Position numbers and translations under genes: made by a program. Shown here piece after piece: positions 8,539 to 19,192 of a stretch of DNA of 64,000 nt. The DNA is from Streptomyces chrestomyceticus JCM 4735. GTDB lineage: Bacteria > Actinomycetota > Actinomycetes > Streptomycetales > Streptomycetaceae. The stretch lies in contig NZ_BHZC01000001.1 in assembly GCF_003865135.1 (NCBI RefSeq), forward strand, positions 6,324,001 through 6,388,000, written 5' to 3'. How positions within the stretch are numbered: the first letter of the stretch is position 1; the number at the start of each line of letters is the position of its first letter. The notes beneath the pieces were generated by a model. That model was not told the DNA's origin and searched no databases. It saw only the letters and a list, made by a program, of their open reading frames with translations.

Positions 8539-9486
8539 ATGGGCGCCATGAGCGTTCGTACAGAGTCCTCCGCCCAGCACCGCGCCGGCTTCGCGTGCTT
8601 CGTCGGCCGCCCGAACGCGGGCAAGTCGACCCTCACGAACGCTCTGGTCGGCACGAAGGTGGCGATCACCTCCAACCGCCCGCAGACCACCCGGCACACC
8701 GTGCGCGGCATCGTGCACCGCCCGGACGCCCAGCTCGTCCTGGTCGACACCCCGGGCCTGCACAAGCCGCGCACCCTGCTCGGCGAGCGGCTCAACGACG
8801 TCGTACGGACCACCTGGGCCGAGGTCGACGTGATCGGCTTCTGCCTGCCCGCCGACCAGAAGCTGGGCCCCGGCGACCGCTTCATCGCGGGCGAGCTGGC
8901 CGGCATCAAGAAGACCCCGAAGATCGCCATCGTCACCAAGACCGACCTGGTGGACTCCAAGCAGCTCGCCGAGCAGCTCCTCGCGGTCGACCGGCTCGGC
9001 CGGGAGCTGGGTATCGAGTGGGCGGAGATCATTCCGGTCTCCGCGGTCGGTGACCAGCAGGTGCAGCTCGTCGCGGACCTGCTCGTCCCGATGCTCCCGG
9101 AGAGCCCCCCGCTGTACCCCGAGGGCGACCTCACCGACGAGCCCGAGCAGGTCATGGTCGCCGAGCTGATCCGTGAGGCGGCGCTCGAAGGCGTACGGGA
9201 CGAGCTGCCGCACTCCATCGCGGTCGTCGTCGAGGAGATGCTGCCGCGCGAGGACCGCCCGGCGGACAAGCCGCTGCTGGACATCCACGCCAACGTCTAC
9301 ATCGAGCGGCCCAGCCAGAAGGGCATCATCATCGGCCCCAAGGGCAAGCGCCTCAAGGAGGTCGGCGTGAAGTCCCGCAAGCACATCGAGGCGCTGCTCG
9401 GCACGCCGGTCTTCCTCGACCTGCACGTGAAGGTCGCCAAGGACTGGCAGCGGGACCCGAAGCAGCTCCGCAAGCTGGGCTTCTGA
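8539..9486 (+). CDS. era: GTPase Era
   Basis: Era is an essential GTPase that binds the 3' end of 16S rRNA and helps 30S subunit maturation. The protein has G1 GRPNAGKST, G3 DTPGLHK, G4 TKTD and G5 SAVG, then a C-terminal KH domain with the RNA-binding loop GIIIGPKGKRLKEVG. It ends WQRDPKQLRKLGF, as Era proteins usually do. The ATG at 8539 gives 315 residues; an in-frame ATG at 8548 (MSVRTESS) is equally possible. In many actinomycetes era follows the deaminase-like gene closely; here about 7.4 kb of accessory genes separate them. Confidence 0.97.
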   Translation: MGAMSVRTESSAQHRAGFACFVGRPNAGKSTLTNALVGTKVAITSNRPQTTRHTVRGIVHRPDAQLVLVDTPGLHKPRTLLGERLNDVVRTTWAEVDVIGFCLPADQKLGPGDRFIAGELAGIKKTPKIAIVTKTDLVDSKQLAEQLLAVDRLGRELGIEWAEIIPVSAVGDQQVQLVADLLVPMLPESPPLYPEGDLTDEPEQVMVAELIREAALEGVRDELPHSIAVVVEEMLPREDRPADKPLLDIHANVYIERPSQKGIIIGPKGKRLKEVGVKSRKHIEALLGTPVFLDLHVKVAKDWQRDPKQLRKLGF

Positions 9487-9555
9487 GTCCGGACCGTCGA
9501 GGCCGGGCCGCTGTGACCGGACTGCTGGGACCGGACCGCTGAGGGACGCCGTTCC

Positions 9556-10857
9556 TCACTCCACCCCGCGAATCCGCCGCACCAGCAGCGCCCCGGCCAG
9601 CCCGATGCCCGCCGCGACCAGGTACAGCGCCCGGTAGCCGCCCAGGTACGTCACGACCGGCGCGGCCAGCGCGGGCGCGGCCACCTGCGGCAGCGAGTTG
9701 GCGACGTTGACGACGCCGAGGTCCCGGCCCCGGTGGGCGGCGGCCGGCAGCACGTCCGTCATCAGGGCGAAGTCCACCGACGTGAAGACGCCGAAGCCGA
9801 CGCCCAGCAGCGCGGCGGCGACCAGCGCGCCGGTCCAGGTCTGCCATCCGGCGAGCAGCGCGGTGGCCGACGCCATGATCACGCCGGACCAGAGCACGAA
9901 CGGCTTGCGGCGGCCCGTACGGTCCGACCAGATCCCGCCGACGACGACCGTGGCGAGCAGCATGACCCCGTTCACGGCGGTCAGGATCAGCACGCCGTCC
10001 TCGGGGCGGGGCCGGTGCAGGGCGTCCCGCAGGTAGTAGAGCAGGTACAGCAGCGCGATCGCGTTGCCGAGATTGACCAGGAAGCGGGTCAGCCAGGCCC
10101 AGGCGAGGTCGGGGTGGCGGCGCGGACCGATCCAGAAACCGGCGAGGAACGACCGCCACGCGAACGGCGGCCGGTCGCCGGGCCCGATCCGCGGATCCCG
10201 GTACCGCAGCACGTACGGCAGCGTGGCCAGCACCGTGAAGCCGGCGCAGGCCACGTACCCCGCCGCGACACCGCCCGCGACGGTCGCCAGCCCCGTACCG
10301 GCCACCACGCCCAGGATCTGCGCCGCGCCCAGCCAGCCGCCCACCGCGCCGCGCTGAAGGTGCGGCACCCGGTCCGGCACGGCCGCGGTGACCGCCGCGA
10401 ACGCGGCGTTCAGCGCGAACTGCACCAGGCACCACCCGGCCGCCATCGCGGCGACGCTCCGGGCCGTCGCCAGCAGGCACAGGGCCGCCGCGCCGCCGAG
10501 GACCCCGGCCACGATCCACGGCGTACGGCGGCCGAAGCGCGACACCGTACGGTCCGACAGCGCGCCGAAGAGCGGGTTGGCGACGAGGGAGACCGCGGCG
10601 CCCAGGCCCGTGACCCAGGCCAGCACCGACTCCTTCGACGTGCCCGGCGGTGCCAGCCCGGCCGCCTGGAGGGCCAGCAGGACCTGGATCGGGCCGTACC
10701 AGCCGGCCCAGACGGCCCCGTTGGCCAGCGCCAGCGCCGCGGTCCAGCCGCGGCCCACCCGCTCGGCCGGCTCGGCGAAGGCCCCGGGCGGGCCGGCGGG
10801 AGACCCCGATGCGCCCGCGGGGACCCCGGGCGTGCCCGCGGCCCCCGCGCCGGTCAC
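9556..10857 (-). CDS. MFS transporter, probably for glycosides
   Basis: 433 residues from the GTG at 10857, whose GTGA overlaps the stop of the upstream beta-glucosidase; an upstream extension to 10971 would run inside that gene and is less likely. About 12 hydrophobic segments are visible. The loop after segment 2 carries the MFS signature GALSDRTVSRFGRRTPWIV, and the central half has GGIWSDRTGRRKP. Similarity is to sugar/cation symporter-like MFS proteins. Coupling to a GH1 enzyme suggests it imports a beta-glucoside or oligosaccharide that the enzyme then hydrolyses in the cytoplasm. Confidence 0.85.
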   Translation of the reverse strand: MTGAGAAGTPGVPAGASGSPAGPPGAFAEPAERVGRGWTAALALANGAVWAGWYGPIQVLLALQAAGLAPPGTSKESVLAWVTGLGAAVSLVANPLFGALSDRTVSRFGRRTPWIVAGVLGGAAALCLLATARSVAAMAAGWCLVQFALNAAFAAVTAAVPDRVPHLQRGAVGGWLGAAQILGVVAGTGLATVAGGVAAGYVACAGFTVLATLPYVLRYRDPRIGPGDRPPFAWRSFLAGFWIGPRRHPDLAWAWLTRFLVNLGNAIALLYLLYYLRDALHRPRPEDGVLILTAVNGVMLLATVVVGGIWSDRTGRRKPFVLWSGVIMASATALLAGWQTWTGALVAAALLGVGFGVFTSVDFALMTDVLPAAAHRGRDLGVVNVANSLPQVAAPALAAPVVTYLGGYRALYLVAAGIGLAGALLVRRIRGVE

Positions 10858-12260
10858 CGCTGGGCCCGCAGCGCGTCCCGGAGCCAGTGGTACGAAGCCT
10901 TCGGCGTCCGGGTCAGCGTTTCGTAGTCGACGTGCACCAGACCGAAGCGCCGGGCGTACCCCTCGGCCCACTCGAAGTTGTCCAGCAGCGACCAGACGAA
11001 GTAGCCGCGGACGTCGACCCCGGCGGTGATCGCGTCGTGCAGGGCCCGCAGGTGCCCGTCCAGGAAGGCGATCCGCTCCCGGTCCTCGACGCCCTCGTAC
11101 GAGCAGCCGTTCTCGGTGATGACGACGGGCGGCAGGCGGTCGCCGTACCGGTCGCGGAAGCCGGTCAGCAGCTCGGTCAGCGCCTCAGGCACCACCGGCC
11201 ACCCGAAGTCCGTCAGCGGGTAGCCCTCGATCTCCCGTGGTGCGAACGGCAGCCCGGGCGGCAGCTCGATCCCGGCGAAGCCGACCGCTCCGGCGCCCTC
11301 CGCCGCAGGCGCGCCCACCTTCGTCGGCTGGTAGTAGTTCACCCCGTACCAGTCCAGCGGCTCACCGATGATCCGCAGGTCCTCGTCCACCGGACCGGCC
11401 CCGGACAGCAGCGGCGCCGTCAGCTCTTCCTCCGGGTAGCGCCCGAGCAGCACCGGCTCCGCGAACAAACGATTCAGCAGCAGGTCGTACAGCCCCGCCG
11501 CCTCCTGATCGGCGGCCGACTCCGACGCGGCCCACGTGGGCCCGTGGGAATTGGCGATCCCGATATTGTCAGCCCCTCGCGACCGCAGCGCCTGCACGGC
11601 CAGCCCGTGGCCCAGCAGCAGGTGATGCGCCACCGGCAGCGCCCCGAACCCCAGTTTCCGGCCCGGCGCGTGCTGCCCCAGCCCGTACCCGAGCAGCGTC
11701 AGCTCGGCGGGCTCGTTGAGCGTGATCCACCGGTCCACCCGGTCCCCGAGCCGCGCCGCCACGGCGTCCGCGTACGCCGCGAACCGCCGCGCCGTGTCCC
11801 GCTCCAGCCACCCGCCCGCCGCCTCGACGGCCTCCGGCGTGTCCCAGTGGAAGAGCGTCGGCACCGGCCGGACGCCCGCCGCGCACAGCTCGTCGACCAG
11901 CCGGTCGTAGAAGTCCAGCCCCGCCGCGTTGACCCGCGGGCCGCCGTCCGGCATCACCCGGGGCCAGGCCACCGAGAACCGGTACGCGCCGGCCCCCAGC
12001 TCCTTGATCAGCGCGACGTCCTCGCGGTACCGGTGGTAGTGCCCGGTGGCGACCCGGCCGTCCGAGCCGTCCTTGACCCGCCCGGCCCGCTCCACGAAGG
12101 CGTCCCACACCGACCGCCCGCGCCCGTCCTCGTCCACCGCCCCCTCGATCTGGTAGGCGGACGTCGACACCCCCCACACGAACCCCGGGGGAAAGCGCGG
12201 CAGCGCACCCGACGAGGAACCGTCCGGCGAGAACCCGCCCGGCGCCTGTGAACCGTCCAT
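10854..12260 (-). CDS. GH1 beta-glucosidase
   Basis: 468 residues from ATG 12260. Glycoside hydrolase family 1 retaining enzyme: the acid/base Glu lies in WITLNEPAELT and the nucleophile Glu in VVITENGCSYEG. The N-terminal signature FPPGFVWGVSTSAYQIEGA and the C-terminal GYFVWSLLDNFEWAEGY are canonical. No signal peptide is seen, so it acts inside the cell on imported cellobiose or other beta-glucosides. The next gene, an MFS transporter, starts within its stop codon. A TTG at 12290 would lengthen the N-terminus into the promoter and is rejected. Confidence 0.95.
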   Translation of the reverse strand: MDGSQAPGGFSPDGSSSGALPRFPPGFVWGVSTSAYQIEGAVDEDGRGRSVWDAFVERAGRVKDGSDGRVATGHYHRYREDVALIKELGAGAYRFSVAWPRVMPDGGPRVNAAGLDFYDRLVDELCAAGVRPVPTLFHWDTPEAVEAAGGWLERDTARRFAAYADAVAARLGDRVDRWITLNEPAELTLLGYGLGQHAPGRKLGFGALPVAHHLLLGHGLAVQALRSRGADNIGIANSHGPTWAASESAADQEAAGLYDLLLNRLFAEPVLLGRYPEEELTAPLLSGAGPVDEDLRIIGEPLDWYGVNYYQPTKVGAPAAEGAGAVGFAGIELPPGLPFAPREIEGYPLTDFGWPVVPEALTELLTGFRDRYGDRLPPVVITENGCSYEGVEDRERIAFLDGHLRALHDAITAGVDVRGYFVWSLLDNFEWAEGYARRFGLVHVDYETLTRTPKASYHWLRDALRAQR

Positions 12261-12267
12261 GCCCCGG

Positions 12268-12297
12268 ATAGTGGTTACCGCCGGGAACAAGTGTCAA
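12268..12297 (-). promoter_or_regulatory. Promoter of the beta-glucosidase/MFS unit
   Basis: On the minus strand TTGACA (12297-12292) and CACTAT (12273-12268) are separated by 18 bp, a good match to the major vegetative promoter. The ATG at 12260 is only 7 bases past the -10 box, so the mRNA would be leaderless or nearly so. Separation from the emfourin gene means the sugar unit need not be read from the protease promoter. Confidence 0.6.
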
Positions 12298-12337
12298 GAG
12301 GTGCGCGGCGGACGGGAGTTGTTGATCCGGCGGCCGC

Positions 12338-12604
12338 TCAGCAGCCCTCCTTCAGCACTCTGCTGATCAGCTTGCGCTGTTCTTCGGTGAGGCGGGGGTC
12401 GGAGGCGTAGACCGTGTCGCCGTCGATGGTGATCTGGTAGCTGAAACCGTCGGGGACGCCTACCGGGGGCGTACCCCGGCCGGCGGCGGCTGCCCGCTCG
12501 GCCAGGGCGTGCCATTCCGCGGCATCGGGGCGGCCGGAGGTGTCGACCTCGGCGTGGCGCTCGATGCCGGCGAAGCCGCCGGTGCGTCGTACTTGAATCC
12601 GCAT
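12338..12604 (-). CDS. Emfourin, protein inhibitor of the M4 protease
   Basis: 88 residues from ATG 12604 behind AGGAAG. The sequence (start MRIQVRRTGGFAGIER, then VPDGFSYQITIDGDTVYASD, ending RVLKEGC) matches emfourins, small cytoplasmic inhibitors of protealysin-like proteases described in Serratia and found across actinomycetes. The gene lies 61 bp downstream of the M4 protease on the same strand, the arrangement typical of this enzyme-inhibitor pair. Its role is probably to block the protease, which also lacks a signal peptide, inside the cell. Confidence 0.85.
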   Translation of the reverse strand: MRIQVRRTGGFAGIERHAEVDTSGRPDAAEWHALAERAAAAGRGTPPVGVPDGFSYQITIDGDTVYASDPRLTEEQRKLISRVLKEGC

Positions 12605-12665
12605 GACGGGCTTCCTACCCAGTGGGGCCGAGGGAAACGGACAGAACGGGCCAGATGGTGGCGGA

Positions 12666-13730
12666 TCAGGTGGCGGGCACGCCCACCTGCGACCATGCCT
12701 TCAGAAGGGCCTGAAGGGCGTCACCCTCACCGTACAGAGTGCGTGCGCTGGCGACCGTCAGGCGTGCGAAGTCGGCGAACTGGGCGTCCTTGTCGAGTTC
12801 GCCGCCGGTCAGCGTGGCGTACCAGATGTGGCCGGCCCGCTCCCACGCGTTGCCGCCGAGGGCGGTGGCGAGCAGGTAGAAGGCGTGGTTGGGGATGCCG
12901 GAGTTGATGTGCACGCCGCCGTTGTCGCGGGACGTCTTGACGTAGTCGTCCATCGTCGCGGGCTGCGGGTCCTTGCCCAGCACGTCGTCGTCGTACGCGG
13001 TGCCCGGGGCCTTCATCGAGCGCAGCGCCTCGCCGGTGACGTTCGGGCCGAGCAGTCCGGCGCCGATCAGCCAGTCGGCCTGGGAGGTGTTCTGGCCGAG
13101 CGCGTACTGCTTGATCAGCGAACCGAAGACATCCGACATGGACTCGTTGAGCGCGCCGGACTGGCCGAAGTAGTCCAGGTTGGCGGTGTGCTGGGTGACG
13201 CCGTGGGTCAGCTCGTGGCCGATGACGTCGACCGGGATGGTGAAGTCGAGGAACAGGTCGTTGTCGCCGTCGCCGAAGACCATCCGCTGGCCGTCCCAGA
13301 AGGCGTTGTCGTAGTTCTCGCCGTAGTGGACGGTGGCGTTCAGCGGCAGCCCGGAGTCGTCGATCGAGTGCCGGCCGTAGACCTTCAGGTACAGCTCGAA
13401 GGTGGCGCCGAGGCCCGCGTGCGCGCGGTTGACGGAGGCGTCCTTCGACGGCTTGTCCTCCTCGGAGTGCACCTTCTTGCCCGGCAGGGTCTCCTGGTGC
13501 TTGGCGTCGTAGATGGTGCGGTTCGGCTTGTCCGACGGGGTGGCGGTGGGTGCGCCGAGGCCGCGGACGGTGGTGATGCGGCGGCGGGTGCGCTGCAGGG
13601 CGTCGTGCTCCAGGGTGCTCAGGGCGCGCTGGGAACGGGCGGGGTCGTCGAGCCGGGCCAGCTTGTCGAGGACGTGCGGCGGCACGATCGTGCAGAAGAC
13701 CGGGTGGCTCGCAGTGGCTTCAGGGTTCAT
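12666..13730 (-). CDS. Protealysin-like M4 metalloprotease
   Basis: 354 residues from ATG 13730; a TTG at 13739 in the same frame is less likely. Zinc-binding and catalytic residues are in VIGHELTHGVTQH and GALNESMSDVFG, and the later active-site His is in the NNGGVHINSGIPNHAF region. The N-terminus is a short propeptide of the protealysin type with a Cys and Pro-Pro (CTIVPPHVL), and there is no secretion signal. Protealysin-like proteases cleave their own propeptide and may act on cytoplasmic or released targets. The inhibitor gene follows directly. In other Streptomyces a similar protease also neighbours leuA. Confidence 0.93.
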   Translation of the reverse strand: MNPEATASHPVFCTIVPPHVLDKLARLDDPARSQRALSTLEHDALQRTRRRITTVRGLGAPTATPSDKPNRTIYDAKHQETLPGKKVHSEEDKPSKDASVNRAHAGLGATFELYLKVYGRHSIDDSGLPLNATVHYGENYDNAFWDGQRMVFGDGDNDLFLDFTIPVDVIGHELTHGVTQHTANLDYFGQSGALNESMSDVFGSLIKQYALGQNTSQADWLIGAGLLGPNVTGEALRSMKAPGTAYDDDVLGKDPQPATMDDYVKTSRDNGGVHINSGIPNHAFYLLATALGGNAWERAGHIWYATLTGGELDKDAQFADFARLTVASARTLYGEGDALQALLKAWSQVGVPAT

Positions 13731-13851
13731 GCACGGCAATGTGGCACTGGGTCATCGGCATGTCACTCCCTGGCGCCATGATTCCCGAAAACGTGTGGTA
13801 GATCGCTGTTCGGGGGTTACGTGGGCCCGGTCCCGCATACTGATACGGGGC

Positions 13852-13880
13852 CGCGGATTCCGCGTCACCTCGGCTAGGGT
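13852..13880 (+). promoter_or_regulatory. Probable leuA promoter with palindrome
   Basis: TAGGGT at 13875-13880 is a good -10 box, ten bases before the leader-peptide ATG. Just upstream, CGCGGATTCCGCG (13852-13864) is a 13-bp perfect inverted repeat in the -35 position, where no good -35 hexamer is seen; it could be a regulator site. Confidence 0.45.
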
Positions 13881-13890
13881 GCTGTGCATC

Positions 13891-15812
<1,922 letters not shown>

Positions 15813-16062
15813 TCACCGGGCCGTCGTGCGACCCGCGCCCCCGGCCCCCGGGCCGGACCGGCAGCCGGGCCGCACACCGGCTGTGACCTGCGGTGCACCG
15901 AGCGTCCCCCGGTTCTTCGCGCGAGCGCCGGGGGGCGCTTGGGCGTTCAACCGGTTTAAACGGCCGTCTTGTCCGGTCCGCGCTACTGACGCCGCATCAC
16001 GGATGTGGCTAACATCACGTCAACGCGGCAAAGACGCCGGAGCGTTACGGAGGGTCGACGTG

Positions 16063-16788
16063 ATGCACAAGCTGGCTGTGATGGGTGTGCGGACGTCCTG
16101 GCGCACCGTCGCCGACGGCGAGTTCTTCTGCCCCGAGTGCGGCGGGGACCGCAACTACCTCCGGCGGACCGGCCGCCGGCGTCTCACCGTCCTCGGTGTG
16201 CCGCTGCTGCCGCGCGGCACCGCGGGCCCGGTCGTCGAGTGCTCCGCCTGCCGCGGCCACTTCGCGCTGGACGCGCTGGACCACCCCACCACCACGCGCT
16301 TCTCGGCGATGCTCCGGGACGCCGTGCACACCGTCACGCTGGCCGTGCTGGCGGCCGGCGGCACGGCCTCGCCCGGGGTGCGCGGCACCGCGGTGGGCAC
16401 GGTGCGCGCTGCGGGCTTCGCGGACTGTACGGAGGACCAGCTATTGACCCTGCTCGCCGCGCTCGCGGCGGACACCGGCCGGCTGCCCGGCGCGCACGAC
16501 GGCGCCCTGTCGCGCGCCGCCTCCGGGAGCGCCGTCCGTCCCGGCGGCGGCCTCGACCCGTGCGGCACGGCGCTCGCCATAGAGCTGCACGAGGCGCTGG
16601 AGCCGCTGGCCCCGCACCTGGCCCCGGCGGGCCGGGAGTCGCTGCTCCTCCAGGGCGCGCGGATCGCCCTGGCCGACGGCCCGTACCTGCCGTCCGAGCG
16701 CGAGGTCCTGACCACCGTGGGCGCGGCCCTGCTGCTGTGCCCGGACGACACCGCCCGGCTGCTGGCGGCGGCCCGTACGCCGTCCTGA
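16063..16788 (+). CDS. Zinc-ribbon and TerB-like domain protein
   Basis: 241 residues from ATG 16063 behind GGAGGG. The N-terminus has two Cys pairs (FFCPECGGDRNY and VECSACRGHF), a zinc ribbon. After ~80 residues comes an all-helical region resembling TerB of tellurite-resistance clusters (VGTVRAAGFADCTEDQLLTLL; later EREVLTTVGAALLLCPDD). TerB-like domains bind metal, and the exact role of these small proteins is unknown. The gene sits between leuA and recO and appears to be part of the conserved backbone. Confidence 0.75.
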   Translation: MHKLAVMGVRTSWRTVADGEFFCPECGGDRNYLRRTGRRRLTVLGVPLLPRGTAGPVVECSACRGHFALDALDHPTTTRFSAMLRDAVHTVTLAVLAAGGTASPGVRGTAVGTVRAAGFADCTEDQLLTLLAALAADTGRLPGAHDGALSRAASGSAVRPGGGLDPCGTALAIELHEALEPLAPHLAPAGRESLLLQGARIALADGPYLPSEREVLTTVGAALLLCPDDTARLLAAARTPS

Positions 16789-16921
16789 GCGGGTCCGGGG
16801 GCCCCGGGGCGGCTCCCGAGTGCCCGGAGTGCTCCGAGCGCCCTGAGAGGCCCGCACGGGCCCGTCCGGCCGGGCCCGCCCGTGTGCGGCCGTCCCCGCC
16901 GGGTGCGCGAGAATGGACCGC

Positions 16922-17668
16922 ATGAGTCTGTTCCGCGATGACGGCATTGTGCTGCGCACCCAGAAGCTGGGCGAGGCGGACCGGATCATCACGTTCCTCA
17001 CCCGCGGTCACGGCCGGGTACGCGCCGTGGCCCGGGGCGTACGCCGGACGAAGTCCAAGTTCGGCGCCCGGCTGGAGCCGTTCTCCCACGTCGACGTGCA
17101 GTTCTACGCCCGCGGCAGCGAGCTGGTCGGGCGCGGCCTGCCGATGTGCACCCAGAGCGAGACCATCGCCGCCTACGGGGGCGGCATCGTCACCGACTAC
17201 GCCCGGTACACCGCCGGTACGGCCATGCTGGAGACCGCCGAGCGGTTCACCGACCACGAGGGTGAGCCGGCCGTGCAGCAGTACCTCCTGCTGGTCGGCG
17301 GACTGCGTACGCTCGCGCGCGGCGAGCACGAACCGCACCTGGTGCTGGACGCCTTCCTGCTGCGCTCACTCGCGGTCAACGGCTACGCCCCCAGCTTCGA
17401 CGGCTGCGCCAAGTGCGGCCTGCCCGGCCCGAACCGGTTCTTCTCCGTGGGGTCGGGCGGTGTGGTGTGCGGCGACTGCCGGGTGCCCGGCAGCGTCGTA
17501 CCCTCCTCCGAGGCCATCGGGCTGCTGGCGGCGCTGCTGTCCGGCGACTGGGCGACGGCGGACGCCTGCGAACCCCGGCACGTCCGGGAGGGCAGCGGGC
17601 TCGTCGCGGCCTACCTGCACTGGCATCTGGAGCGCGGCCTGCGCTCGCTGCGGTACGTGGAGAAATAG
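16922..17668 (+). CDS. recO: DNA repair protein RecO
   Basis: 248 residues from ATG 16922 (MSLFRDDGIVLRTQKLGEAD); the in-frame ATG at 16913 adds three residues and is less conserved. RecO anneals single strands and, with RecR, loads RecA at gaps. The N-terminal OB fold is followed by a helical domain with a four-Cys zinc site (CAKCGLPGPNRFF and CGDCRVPGS). It lies 102 bp before uppS, in the usual actinobacterial recO-uppS order. Confidence 0.96.
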   Translation: MSLFRDDGIVLRTQKLGEADRIITFLTRGHGRVRAVARGVRRTKSKFGARLEPFSHVDVQFYARGSELVGRGLPMCTQSETIAAYGGGIVTDYARYTAGTAMLETAERFTDHEGEPAVQQYLLLVGGLRTLARGEHEPHLVLDAFLLRSLAVNGYAPSFDGCAKCGLPGPNRFFSVGSGGVVCGDCRVPGSVVPSSEAIGLLAALLSGDWATADACEPRHVREGSGLVAAYLHWHLERGLRSLRYVEK

Positions 17669-17770
17669 ATAGGCTCAGCAGTTCGGGAGCGACCGTCGGC
17701 CGGCGACGGACGGCGGCCCGGACACGAGGCACCACGCATCAGGCACTACGGCATAGGAGATGTGGACCGG

Positions 17771-18589
17771 ATGGCACGACGCGGATTCCTGGGGCGCGGC
17801 CGACGCGAGTACGAGACGCCCGAGCCGCACCCGTCCGGTGCGCGTCCGCCGAAGATCCCCGGCGAGCTCGTCCCGAACCATGTGGCGGTCGTCATGGACG
17901 GCAACGGCCGCTGGGCCAAGGAGCGCGGTCTGCCCCGCACCGAGGGCCACAAGGTCGGCGAGGGCGTCGTCCTCGACGTGCTCAAGGGCTGCATCGAGAT
18001 GGGCGTCAAGAACCTGTCGCTGTACGCCTTCTCCACCGAGAACTGGAAGCGCTCGCCCGACGAGGTCCGCTTCCTGATGAACTTCAACCGGGACGTCATC
18101 CGCCGCCGCCGGGACGAGATGGACGCGCTGGGCATCCGCATCCGCTGGGTCGGCCGGATGCCGAAGCTGTGGAAGTCCGTGGTGCAGGAACTCCAGGTCG
18201 CCCAGGAGCAGACCAAGGACAACGACGCCATGACGCTGTACTTCTGCGTCAACTACGGCGGCCGGGCGGAGATCGCGGACGCGGCGGCGGCCATCGCGGC
18301 GGACGTACGGGCCGGGAAGCTGGACCCGTCGAAGGTCACCGAGAAGACCGTCGCCAAGTACATGTACTACCCGGACATGCCGGACGTGGACCTGTTCGTC
18401 CGGCCGTCCGGCGAGCAGCGCACCTCCAACTACCTGATCTGGCAGAGCGCCTACGCCGAGATGGTGTTCCAGGACATTCTCTGGCCGGATTTCGACCGGC
18501 GGAACCTGTGGGACGCCTGCCTCGAATACGCCAAGCGGGACCGCCGGTTCGGCGCCGCCCCGGAGGCGGAGCCCGCGCCGCAGCAGTAA
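17771..18589 (+). CDS. uppS: Isoprenyl transferase (undecaprenyl diphosphate synthase type)
   Basis: 272 residues from ATG 17771, 11 bases after AGGAG (17755-17759); a GTG at 17762 is too close to that site. This cis-prenyltransferase makes the polyprenyl carrier for cell-wall synthesis from isopentenyl diphosphate. Signatures: [20 protein letters not shown] with the catalytic Asp, [11 protein letters not shown], and [19 protein letters not shown] near the C-terminus. A strong terminator follows at once. Confidence 0.95.
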   Translation: MARRGFLGRGRREYETPEPHPSGARPPKIPGELVPNHVAVVMDGNGRWAKERGLPRTEGHKVGEGVVLDVLKGCIEMGVKNLSLYAFSTENWKRSPDEVRFLMNFNRDVIRRRRDEMDALGIRIRWVGRMPKLWKSVVQELQVAQEQTKDNDAMTLYFCVNYGGRAEIADAAAAIAADVRAGKLDPSKVTEKTVAKYMYYPDMPDVDLFVRPSGEQRTSNYLIWQSAYAEMVFQDILWPDFDRRNLWDACLEYAKRDRRFGAAPEAEPAPQQ

Positions 18590-18594
18590 AGCCG

Positions 18595-18645
18595 CACACG
18601 AGAGCGGCCGGTCCCCTGAGCCAGGGGACCGGCCGCTCTCGTGTG
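18595..18645. terminator. Bidirectional terminator between uppS and zur
   Basis: A perfect 23-bp stem (18595-18617 with 18623-18645) closes a 5-base loop GAGCC. It starts 6 bp after the uppS stop and ends 22 bp before the zur stop on the other strand, so it can end transcription from both sides. As is common in actinomycetes there is no U-run. Confidence 0.85.
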
Positions 18646-18666
18646 CCGTTGCCGGTGTGCTCCGCG

Positions 18667-19095
18667 TCAGGCGGAGCCGGCGGCCGCCTTGGCCGCGCAC
18701 TCACCGCACGTACCGAAGATCTCGATGGTGTGCCCGACGTCCTGGAAGCCGTGCTCGGCGGCGATCTGGTCCGCCCACTTCTCCACGGCCGGGCCTTCCA
18801 CCTCGACGGCCTTGCCGCAGTTGCGGCAGACCAGGTGATGGTGGTGGTCGTCGGTGCTGCACCGCCGGTAGACGGCCTCGCCGTCGTTGGTCCGCAGTAC
18901 GTCGACCTCGCCCGCGTCGGCGAGGGACTGCAGCGTCCGGTAGACCGTGGTCAGCCCGACCGAGTCCCCCCGGTGCTTGAGCATGTCGTGCAGTTCCTGC
19001 GCGCTGCGGAACTCGTCCACCTCGTCCAGTGCCGCTGCCACGGCGGCCCGCTGCCGCGTCGACCGGCCGCGCACCGGAGATCCAGCGCTCGCCAC
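18667..19095 (-). CDS. zur: Zinc uptake regulator Zur (Fur family)
   Basis: 142 residues from GTG 19095, with AGGGAGG just upstream; this start matches other streptomycete Zur proteins. Winged helix: RQRAAVAAALDEVDEFRSAQ and GLTTVYRTLQSLADAGEVD. Regulatory zinc ligands are in DDHHHHLVCRNCGKAVEVEG and the structural site in FGTCGECAA. Zur with zinc represses uptake genes. Here zur is the last gene of the znuA-znuC-znuB series, so it would sit under its own repression. Confidence 0.92.
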   Translation of the reverse strand: MASAGSPVRGRSTRQRAAVAAALDEVDEFRSAQELHDMLKHRGDSVGLTTVYRTLQSLADAGEVDVLRTNDGEAVYRRCSTDDHHHHLVCRNCGKAVEVEGPAVEKWADQIAAEHGFQDVGHTIEIFGTCGECAAKAAAGSA

Positions 19096-19192
19096 CGTTG
19101 CCTCCCTAGGTCTCGGGACGTCCCCCTGCACATCAGTCCGGCCATTGTGCCAGGTGATGACCGGAGCCCGGGTGCAACGCTTACGCGGATGC

